Source: Cellvibrio mixtus subsp. mixtus J3-8
Lineage (GTDB): Bacteria > Pseudomonadota > Gammaproteobacteria > Pseudomonadales > Cellvibrionaceae
DNA: 64,000 bases
Assembly: GCF_000766945.1 (NCBI RefSeq)
Contig: NZ_KN266211.1
Span: 187,575-251,574 of the forward strand
Direction: 5' to 3'
The notes under the pieces were generated by a model that was given only the letters and a program-made list of their open reading frames with translations, was not told the origin of the DNA and ran no database searches. A program made the position numbers and the translations under genes. This document shows positions 55,224 to 62,409 of this stretch, piece by piece. Position 1 is the stretch's first letter; every line of letters starts with the position of its first letter.

Positions 55224-55241
55224 GTTACATTTTTGTGACAG
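55224..55241 (-). promoter_or_regulatory. Pho-box-like site upstream of the pit operon
   Basis: On the minus strand CTGTCAC-AAAA-ATGTAAC matches the PhoB half-site CTGTCAT at 6 of 7 and 5 of 7 positions with the correct 4-base A/T spacer, 67 bases upstream of the PhoU-like gene. Confidence 0.55.
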
Positions 55242-55385
55242 TTGTGTTGCATGATCGTGGAGATTGCACTCGCTTGAGCATAGATAGCGCGGCGCAGATT
55301 GCGAGCAAGTGATGGCGCCAGCAGACGCTGGCGTTGGCAGCCGCTACAATTCGTCACAGATAAAATACCAACAGGATAAAAATAC

Positions 55386-57155
55386 ATGGCGCAGGTGCTG
55401 GATAGGGTTCTGGATTTACGCGGGTTGATCAATGACCTGGTCGCTGACGGGCGGATGAAACAGGGGGATGCCAATATGTTGTTGGGCGCATCGCGCACCC
55501 GCGAGCAAGCCATCATGCACCCGCTTGCCTATATCGCGACCCAAAACCTGGACGATGTACAACGCCACGGTAAAACCCTGGATGGCGATACTCTTACCGA
55601 ATGGCTGGCGACCAAAGCGCGTTTGCCGTTGTTCCATATCGACCCGATGAAAATCGATGTGGCCAAGTGCACCGAAGTAATGAGTTACGCCTTTGCCAAA
55701 CGCCATGGCATTTTGTGTGTGCAGGTCAACCAGGATCATGTACTGATTGCTTGTACCCAACCCTTTATGTCGGGCTGGGAGCCGCAAGTGGAACACGTCG
55801 CGCGGCGTAGTGTTAAACGGGTAGTGGCCAACCCGGCGGATATCGAACGCTTTATGGTGGAGTTTTATACCCTGGCGCGCTCGGTATCCGGCGCTAGCGG
55901 TGCAACGGCTTCATCGGCGATTACCAACTTTGAGCAGTTGGTTGAATTAGGTAAAGCGAGTGATCCCGATGCCAATGACCAGCACATCGTCAAGATCGTG
56001 GATTGGTTGCTGCAATACGCCTATGACCAAAGGGCGAGTGATATCCATATCGAACCGCGCCGCGAAGTGGGGCGTATTCGTTTCCGTATTGATGGCGTGC
56101 TTCATTATGTTTATGAATTACCGGCCAATGTGGCGACGGCAGTAACCAGCCGTTTCAAAGTGTTGGCGCGAATGGATATTGCCGAAAAACGCAAACCGCA
56201 GGACGGACGCATCAAAACCCGTCGCAGCGATGGCAGTGAAATCGAATTGCGTATGTCTACCTTGCCAACCGCGTTTGGGGAAAAGCTGGTCATGCGTATT
56301 TTCGATCCGGAAGTACTGCAACGCAGTTTTAGCGACCTGGGTTTGGTGGGCGATGACTACGCGCGCTGGAACACCATGCTCAATCGCCCGAACGGCATTT
56401 TGCTGGTGACCGGCCCCACCGGTTCCGGTAAAACCACCACGCTGTATTCGTCGTTGCGACAAGTTGCTACCGACGAAGTGAATGTCAGCACCATTGAAGA
56501 TCCTATCGAAATGGTGGAAGAACGCTTTAACCAGACCCAGGTGCATCACAAAATTGGTCTGGATTTCGCTGCCGGTATCCGCAGTCTGATGCGGCAAGAT
56601 CCTGATGTAATTATGGTGGGCGAGATCCGCGACCTGGAAACCGCACAAATGGCGGTACAAGCGGCGCTCACTGGTCATCTGGTGTTATCAACGGTTCACA
56701 CTAATGATGCGCCTTCTACCGTTGCGCGTTTACTGGACCTTGGTATTCCTTCTTATCTCATCAATGCCACCTTGTTGGGGGTGATGGCGCAACGGCTGGT
56801 GCGTACCCTGTGTCCCCATTGCAAAGAGGAAGGGCAAATCACCCAGGCTGACTGGCAGGAATTGGTTGCACCCTGGAAAGTCCAGGTTCCCGCCAAAATC
56901 TTCCGCCCTGTCGGCTGTCTGGAATGTCGCAACACCGGCTACATGGGCCGCCAGGGGTTGTACGAAATTCTGGTGATGTCAGAGACCATCAAAGAGCGCG
57001 TAACACCGGATTGCAATTTGCAGGACATGCGCCGCCAGGCGATGAAAGAAGGAATGCGCACACTGCGTTTATCAGGCGCCCAAAAAATCGCTGCCGGACT
57101 AACGACGATGGAAGAGGTGTTGCGCGTTGCACCGCCGCCGGAAAAAGCGGGTTGA
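55386..57155 (+). CDS. GspE/PilB-family secretion or pilus assembly ATPase
   Basis: A 589 aa hexameric-type AAA ATPase of the GspE/PilB/PulE branch. Domains: N-terminal T2SSE_N-like region (about 70-160), then the ATPase with Walker A GPTGSGKTTT, Asp box (DEVNVSTIEDPIE), Walker B-type IMVGEIRD and His box HLVLSTVHTNDA, and a zinc finger CPHC ... CLEC. Such ATPases power type II secretion or pilus extension. Here no gsp or pil genes are nearby, so it is an orphan copy, closed by its own terminator. Whether it serves a standard apparatus elsewhere in the genome cannot be read. Confidence 0.92.
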   Translation: MAQVLDRVLDLRGLINDLVADGRMKQGDANMLLGASRTREQAIMHPLAYIATQNLDDVQRHGKTLDGDTLTEWLATKARLPLFHIDPMKIDVAKCTEVMSYAFAKRHGILCVQVNQDHVLIACTQPFMSGWEPQVEHVARRSVKRVVANPADIERFMVEFYTLARSVSGASGATASSAITNFEQLVELGKASDPDANDQHIVKIVDWLLQYAYDQRASDIHIEPRREVGRIRFRIDGVLHYVYELPANVATAVTSRFKVLARMDIAEKRKPQDGRIKTRRSDGSEIELRMSTLPTAFGEKLVMRIFDPEVLQRSFSDLGLVGDDYARWNTMLNRPNGILLVTGPTGSGKTTTLYSSLRQVATDEVNVSTIEDPIEMVEERFNQTQVHHKIGLDFAAGIRSLMRQDPDVIMVGEIRDLETAQMAVQAALTGHLVLSTVHTNDAPSTVARLLDLGIPSYLINATLLGVMAQRLVRTLCPHCKEEGQITQADWQELVAPWKVQVPAKIFRPVGCLECRNTGYMGRQGLYEILVMSETIKERVTPDCNLQDMRRQAMKEGMRTLRLSGAQKIAAGLTTMEEVLRVAPPPEKAG

Positions 57156-57183
57156 GTGAAGGAGGGTTAAGGAAATATCAGGC

Positions 57184-57217
57184 AAAAAAATGGCGACCAC
57201 AAGGTCGCCATTTTTTT
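57184..57217. terminator. bidirectional terminator
   Basis: AAAAAAATGGCGACC-ACAA-GGTCGCCATTTTTTT, 15-bp arms between the convergent ATPase gene and the CxxCH protein gene. Confidence 0.9.
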
Positions 57218-57254
57218 GCGGATACACAACCCGTTACCGGTTTGGCTCCTGGTG

Positions 57255-59426
57255 TTAGTGGATGAATCCCAACCGCGCCTGCCGTGCCTGGAAGCTGCTC
57301 AGGATACGCGGGTCAGTTGTACAGGACGTTGCAGCGGTACCCACCAATGCCTGGTTGCGACGCGCCAGATCATTAAATTTGCGCTTCAGGCTGGGAATAC
57401 GCGGGTCAGTCACTTCAATACCCTGCATAAAGCCGGAGAGCTGGCGATTGATCGGGCTGATGTGTACGAAACGGGTTGCGGTTTCGGCGGCATGGCAATC
57501 GTCGCAGGTATTCACTGCAAATTTATGGCGGATCTCGCTGGTCATCCGGTCATTGAATGACAAGCCCGCATCGGTTCCGGGAACGATCGTGGTTTGATAG
57601 CAACCGGGATACGCGGTTGGCAATGCGCTGACGTTCGGGCGAATCGTCCAGGTGGTTACCGATTCATAATCTGCATGGCCACCCAAAAATGGTTGGCTGT
57701 TGAAAATTTCCGGAACCTGGTGGCTTTCGCACAAAATGTTTGAGGCCTCAGAATCCAGATAACTTTTCATCAGCAATTCATCCGGTGTGCCGGTTCCCGG
57801 TTGACGGAATCTGGCGGGTTCCGGTGTTTGCTTGATAGTGGTTGAAACCAGTCTTTTGGACGTGGGATTAATCACAAATTCGCGCAACTGCCATGGCTCC
57901 ATAAACGAATTGAAGCCATCGAAGGCGAAATCATTGGTGCGCAATTGGTTGAGCTTGTCGACGTTCGGTGCGGTGACGGTATCGGTGATGGCTTTCAGCG
58001 CATTTAAGTACGCCGCGCTGCCGCGACCGGATGACACACCCAACGAATCCAGGGCAATCCATTTGTTCGCCAAATCTTTCAAACCTGCGCAATTGGTGGT
58101 TGCATCTTTGTATTCAAAAATGGCTGTCATTTCATTGGAGAAAGGAATTCCACCGTTCACACATTGGCCGCTGTTATTGCGAGATAACAATCCAAATACA
58201 AAACGAATTTCGCCCGGCTTATTCGCAGCAGTGGTTCCATACGCAGGAATACTGGCTAAATCAATGCGATTGACAATAGCGAGTAAACGGAACGGCAAAC
58301 GATCCATATTTAATGTGCTGGCATTAACACCATCCCAACCCTGGAAATAATCTTTGATGTTGCCGCGCGCCGGAATCAAAAAGCTATTTACGTTTTGATT
58401 GTTGATCCAGCTGCGCAACCAATCGTTAGCAAATTGCTGATCGGTCATGCCTGAGGTGGCTTCGTTATTTAAATTGGAAATGAGCGTTTTAAATGACCAG
58501 GCTGCATTCGGATTCACATTGTTACCAATGCCATCGCTATTACAAACATCAAATGTCAACGATGGATTTGCGACTACCAGGGTATCGTTAATCACTAACG
58601 CATTTGAAGGATTTACCAATGCCGGTGGCGTTGCGGCTGGCAGCGGACTGGGTGCAGTAACGACACGCAAACCTTTAATCGTGCTCACACTGGAAACGGA
58701 TGAACTCACCGCAAATGTTTTGGTGCTAATCAGTGCGCGACCGGAAAATTCACTCACCTGCGGTTGTTTGACCGTGCTGAGTTTATTGAGGAATGCCGTG
58801 CGTGTGTTGTTGATATCAGCCACATCAATGGTAGTAAATGCTGAAAAAATTCCATCGCCGGATTTTTCATCGGCACCTTCGCCCAAGTCATTAAACGCGG
58901 TGATTTTCCCTTCCATATCAAACGAGAAACGACCGTTTAATGCGCGAGTCGCATCATCCAGTTTAAATTTGGCTTGGGCGATGGCATTGCCTTGTGCTGT
59001 TGCTGTTTCCAATTGAAATAATTCAACGTTATTCAATACGGATTTGGTTTGTCCAAGCGTTGGCGCTGCACATAAAAAGCGAACTTCATAATCCGCGCAA
59101 CCACCGGATGCCTGATCAACGTTGTAGCATTGCAAACCTTTACCGGCGGCAAAGGCACGCAATTTATGCGGCGTGATCATGCCGGGGGTAAAAACCTGGG
59201 TAGAGCCTTTTATCCGTGCTTCCACAGCGCTCGGGCTCGTACAAACATTAGAGGGGGTTTCGGTAAGGAATGAAGGCAGTACTTCTGCATCACCTTCACC
59301 ACTGGGGTTATCCCTATCCAGCCATGCAGTCCAGGAATTGCTAACGCCTGTTTGTGCAAGTGTGGAGGTAAAAGGAAATACGGTTAACACGCAGATGAGC
59401 GATAAGCCCATTATTTTCTTTTTCAT
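57255..59426 (-). CDS. large secreted protein of unknown function with one CxxCH heme motif
   Basis: A 723 aa exported protein I do not recognise. The start at 59426 (AAGGAT seven bases upstream) gives a signal peptide (MKKKIMGLSLICVL ... STLAQ). The C-terminal third contains a single heme-attachment-type motif CDDCH, with other His residues after it (RFVHIS). The body has many cysteines in apparent pairs (CYNVDQASGGC, CVNGGIPF, NCAGL) and a well-formed globular composition with a conserved-looking RLLAIVNRIDLASIP and PWQLREFVINP. It may be a monoheme c-type or di-cysteine redox protein, but heme binding is only inferred. It stands alone, with a structured leader. Confidence 0.75.
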   Translation of the reverse strand: MKKKIMGLSLICVLTVFPFTSTLAQTGVSNSWTAWLDRDNPSGEGDAEVLPSFLTETPSNVCTSPSAVEARIKGSTQVFTPGMITPHKLRAFAAGKGLQCYNVDQASGGCADYEVRFLCAAPTLGQTKSVLNNVELFQLETATAQGNAIAQAKFKLDDATRALNGRFSFDMEGKITAFNDLGEGADEKSGDGIFSAFTTIDVADINNTRTAFLNKLSTVKQPQVSEFSGRALISTKTFAVSSSVSSVSTIKGLRVVTAPSPLPAATPPALVNPSNALVINDTLVVANPSLTFDVCNSDGIGNNVNPNAAWSFKTLISNLNNEATSGMTDQQFANDWLRSWINNQNVNSFLIPARGNIKDYFQGWDGVNASTLNMDRLPFRLLAIVNRIDLASIPAYGTTAANKPGEIRFVFGLLSRNNSGQCVNGGIPFSNEMTAIFEYKDATTNCAGLKDLANKWIALDSLGVSSGRGSAAYLNALKAITDTVTAPNVDKLNQLRTNDFAFDGFNSFMEPWQLREFVINPTSKRLVSTTIKQTPEPARFRQPGTGTPDELLMKSYLDSEASNILCESHQVPEIFNSQPFLGGHADYESVTTWTIRPNVSALPTAYPGCYQTTIVPGTDAGLSFNDRMTSEIRHKFAVNTCDDCHAAETATRFVHISPINRQLSGFMQGIEVTDPRIPSLKRKFNDLARRNQALVGTAATSCTTDPRILSSFQARQARLGFIH

Positions 59427-59462
59427 CACAATATCCTTGAAAAGTTTATTTATGAAGTTATT

Positions 59463-59555
59463 GGTCTCAGTAATGTTCCTTTTATAACTGCATCCCCAAG
59501 AGACCGCTTGAAACTCTAGGTGATGATTTTTAAAGTTCTGCTGTTTATACAGCAG
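59463..59555 (-). other. structured 5' leader of the CxxCH protein gene
   Basis: Two potential stems upstream of the start at 59426: CTGCTGT-TTAT-ACAGCAG (59538-59555, perfect 7-bp arms), and GGTCTC (59463-59468) pairing with GAGACC (59500-59505). It matches no riboswitch I recognise. The remainder of this 391-base intergenic region is AT-rich and holds only the terminator at 59752-59794. Confidence 0.35.
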
Positions 59556-59751
59556 CATAGAAAATAATGTCACTCAAAATAGAATCGTGTCGCATTAGTA
59601 ATTAAATGCACGAATTAGTTTTTACTGACGCATCATTGTTTTAAAGGTAAGTGATTGTTGGCAAAAAAACGTTATGCGATTTTTTTTGATTTATGTATTT
59701 TTAATGAGGATTTTTTTGGTTTAAAACGATTGATATGTTTTCGTCGATAGA

Positions 59752-59794
59752 AATAAAAACGGCTCATACGTTATTTGCTAATACGTATAAGCCG
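59752..59794 (-). terminator. terminator of the second TauE/SafE gene
   Basis: On the minus strand CGGCTTATACGT pairs with ACGTATGAGCCG (12 bp with one G-U), followed by TTTTTATTT, 24 bases after the stop. Confidence 0.8.
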
Positions 59795-59817
59795 TGGGAA
59801 GGTGGGAATAAAAAAAA

Positions 59818-60600
59818 TTAGAAAACCAGTTTTGTTCCTACAAACGCCAGCATGATTGCCAGCGCCGGACGCAAATAATGGTCTGCAACGCGGTTGGCCA
59901 AATGGCTGCCGATATAAATTCCGGGTAATGAACCGATTAATAAATTTGCCAGCAAATGCCAATCGACATTACCCAATCCCGCATGCCCCATACCTGCTAC
60001 TAATGTGAGAGGAACCGCGTGGGCAATTTCGGTTCCCACCAATCGCACGGTCGGCAGCAATGGATACAACATAAACAAGGCAACGGTTCCCAGCGCGCCG
60101 GCACCAATCGATGTGATCGTCACTACTGCACCCAAAATTACACCGGTAATAACAGTGGCAATCATTTGCTGGCGGCGACTCATGCGCGTAATCCAGGAAT
60201 TATTTTTCTGGCTGTAATCAAAAATTTTGCGTTTAAATAAAATCGCCACAGCAGTAAATAACAACGCGTAACCCAGGGTGACTTTAATGACTTTATTGAG
60301 CGTTTCCGTGTCCACGCTAATGCTATGCAAAATCCATAAGGTAATCGCCGCCGCCGGTAAACTTCCCAATGCCAGTTCACCGGTAATTTTCCAATCGATA
60401 TTTTTCTTTTTGTGATGGACATGAATACCACCTGCTTTAGTGATGGCGGCATAGAGCAGATCGGTGCCTACAGCATTGGCCGGGCTTACTCCAAAATACA
60501 GCAGGATTGGTGTCATCAACGAACCGCCACCCACGCCGGTCATTCCCACAATAAAACCTACCACCAGTCCGGCGACGATATAACCCAGTTGAAAATCCAT
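59818..60600 (-). CDS. TauE/SafE-family membrane permease (second copy)
   Basis: A 260 aa membrane protein with about eight helices and the family motif GFIVGMTGVGGGSLMTPILLYFGV at the N-terminus, repeated as TSIGAGALGTVALFMLYP in the second half. It differs clearly from the copy at 7880-8686, including a His/Lys-rich cytoplasmic loop (HVHHKKKNIDWK) typical of one TauE/SafE subgroup. Substrate unknown. It stands alone with its own terminator. The 247-base stretch upstream shows no recognisable site. Confidence 0.87.
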   Translation of the reverse strand: MDFQLGYIVAGLVVGFIVGMTGVGGGSLMTPILLYFGVSPANAVGTDLLYAAITKAGGIHVHHKKKNIDWKITGELALGSLPAAAITLWILHSISVDTETLNKVIKVTLGYALLFTAVAILFKRKIFDYSQKNNSWITRMSRRQQMIATVITGVILGAVVTITSIGAGALGTVALFMLYPLLPTVRLVGTEIAHAVPLTLVAGMGHAGLGNVDWHLLANLLIGSLPGIYIGSHLANRVADHYLRPALAIMLAFVGTKLVF

Positions 60601-60847
60601 AAAAACCCGCGTAAATGATTAATAAATAACCAATAAATGTTGATAAATAAACAGGTCGCGCAGGCTAACAGTCCTTGGTAGTTGTTTCTAATGACAATTA
60701 GTTTGGTGCTTATAACCATCAGTTTGGGGGCGGCAATTGTCAGGGGGTGGGTTTTAACGGCTCTATTATGTGTCGGGTGAAGGTGATAACGCGCTGCCAT
60801 ACATGGGTATCTATCAGCATAAGTACAGCGCTTGAGTTAAATGGAAA

Positions 60848-61603
60848 CTATGGAACACAAGTTTTACCGATCTGGTGCCTGTCGCGCTCTAATAGCTCGG
60901 TAAGATTGTCCGTTTCCAGTGCGCCATCGATAAAAATTTCTTCGATGGCGGGTTCCCGGGTTCGCAAGATCCCGATTTGGGTAAACATGAGTGCATCGCG
61001 GGCGGGCAGGTTTTTGAAATGATGCTTGCCCATATGCTCACCATTGACCCACACTTCTGCAGAGCCTATTTTGGGATCAGTAGACCAATGGATTTGCATG
61101 GCAACACGATGCCATTGCCCGGGCACTGCTCCCTCCGGTAATTTCCATAACACATCTTTGGCTGCGCTTTCCTGAAAGCTCAATTCAGTGCCGGTGATAT
61201 TAAAACGCAAGGTTTGTTGCCAGCTTTTATCCGATTCCCAATAACCCAATTCATGTTTATGGCCAGTCAATTTTTGGGGCAAATAAAAACTGAAGGCAAA
61301 AAACGTATCTTTGCCCTCATAAGTCATTCCCGCTGTGCCACGGTGATGGAACTCGCTGCGATTTAAAAATTTATTTCCATTCCACACAAAAGCATCATCA
61401 CCGGTCAAACGCACTTTCCCCGAATACTTTCCTTCGAAAGCACACTGTGTGGTGACCGATAAACCTGCCGGATTAATCCCCGTATGCCATTGGGATGTGT
61501 CGCCGGTTTCAAAATTTCCTTGCCAGAGGATGCTCGCTGTTGCAGCAGGGCTGATAGCAGCTAATAACATGCAAACAGATAAAAGACGAAAGGAATGGTC
61601 CAT
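60848..61603 (-). CDS. secreted heparin-lyase-I-like polysaccharide lyase (jelly roll)
   Basis: A 251 aa exported protein with a signal peptide ending ATA (residues 1-23) and a concanavalin-A-like beta-sandwich. Strand motifs seen: ILWQGNFETGD, RSEFHH (an R-x-E-x-H-like active-site strand), FFAFSFYLPQKL, PGQWHRVAMQIHWS and VWVNGEHMGKHHF, which resemble the heparin lyase I / Polysacc_lyase (PF14099) family that cuts uronic-acid polysaccharides. The closest substrate cannot be chosen (glucuronan, alginate or other). Single gene, with AGGA seven bases before its ATG. Confidence 0.7.
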   Translation of the reverse strand: MDHSFRLLSVCMLLAAISPAATASILWQGNFETGDTSQWHTGINPAGLSVTTQCAFEGKYSGKVRLTGDDAFVWNGNKFLNRSEFHHRGTAGMTYEGKDTFFAFSFYLPQKLTGHKHELGYWESDKSWQQTLRFNITGTELSFQESAAKDVLWKLPEGAVPGQWHRVAMQIHWSTDPKIGSAEVWVNGEHMGKHHFKNLPARDALMFTQIGILRTREPAIEEIFIDGALETDNLTELLERDRHQIGKTCVP

Positions 61604-61791
61604 GAAAAATCCTGCCGGAATTATTAAATAGTTTTATGGTCGGAGACTTAAGTATGCCTGCGTTGGCGTGCAGTATTGACGTTTTGCAAACAGATGTCGA
61701 GGCAATATCGATTTTGTATAAAACGTGCAATTAACAAGTCCAATTGATTGAAAAATTGTTGGTATACCCGGCAATTTTCGGGAGGGATTTT

Positions 61792-62304
61792 ATGAATGAT
61801 TATTTGCATCATGTGTCCGGTTTTTTTGCCCACGACGATCAGGCGCGCGAAGTAAACCAGCAATTGCTCGCTGAACATATTCCGCTCGAGCGTATTCATT
61901 TGCTCAATAAAACAACCAGTGAGCCTTTCCACCCCGTGAAAGAAGACAGTAACGGTGTATTAAAAGATATGGTGGTAGATGGCACTATCGGCGCAGTAGT
62001 CGGTACTGGTGTTGGTGCGCTGGCGCAAGTCGCGCTGGTAGCCACCAATGTAACCTTGTTTGTGGCGAGCCCATTAATCGCGCCTTTGATTATGCTGGGA
62101 TGGGGTGCGGGCCTGGGTGGTTTCCTCGGAGCGGCTGTTGGTGCTGCAAAAAAAGATAAACCTTTTGCCGATCTGGTGCGCGATGCCATTGAGCACGACC
62201 AGCATGTGGTAATTGTTGAAACCGTGACAAAAGAAGAAACGGAAATCGCTAAACGTATTATTAAAAATGCGGTGGGTGATTATGAGGATGTGAAAAAAAT
62301 ATAA
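61792..62304 (+). CDS. glycine-zipper stress-type protein
   Basis: A 170 aa protein with a short N-terminal alpha/beta region (HHVSGFFAHDDQAREVNQQLLAEHIPLERIHLLNK, similar to YflT/general-stress-protein folds that read as 'modulator' domains), a central glycine-zipper membrane segment (GTIGAVVGTGVGALAQVALVA ... GWGAGLGGFLGAAVGAA), and a C-terminal half repeating the first fold (HDQHVVIVETVTKEETEIAKRII). Such proteins are usually envelope or general stress factors. ATG 61792 with GGGAGGG upstream is preferred over the longer frame. Confidence 0.7.
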   Translation: MNDYLHHVSGFFAHDDQAREVNQQLLAEHIPLERIHLLNKTTSEPFHPVKEDSNGVLKDMVVDGTIGAVVGTGVGALAQVALVATNVTLFVASPLIAPLIMLGWGAGLGGFLGAAVGAAKKDKPFADLVRDAIEHDQHVVIVETVTKEETEIAKRIIKNAVGDYEDVKKI

Positions 62305-62359
62305 TTTGCAAATCCGTAGCATCGCTTTGTTAATGAATGTTGATTGATTATTTTTCTAC

Positions 62360-62394
62360 AAAAAATGCCGACACATAATGTCGGCATTTTTATT
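62360..62394 (+). terminator. terminator after the stress protein gene
   Basis: AAAAAATGCCGACA-CATAA-TGTCGGCATTTTT, between convergent genes; it can act both ways. Confidence 0.85.
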
Positions 62395-62409
62395 TTAACG
62401 ATAAAAAAA

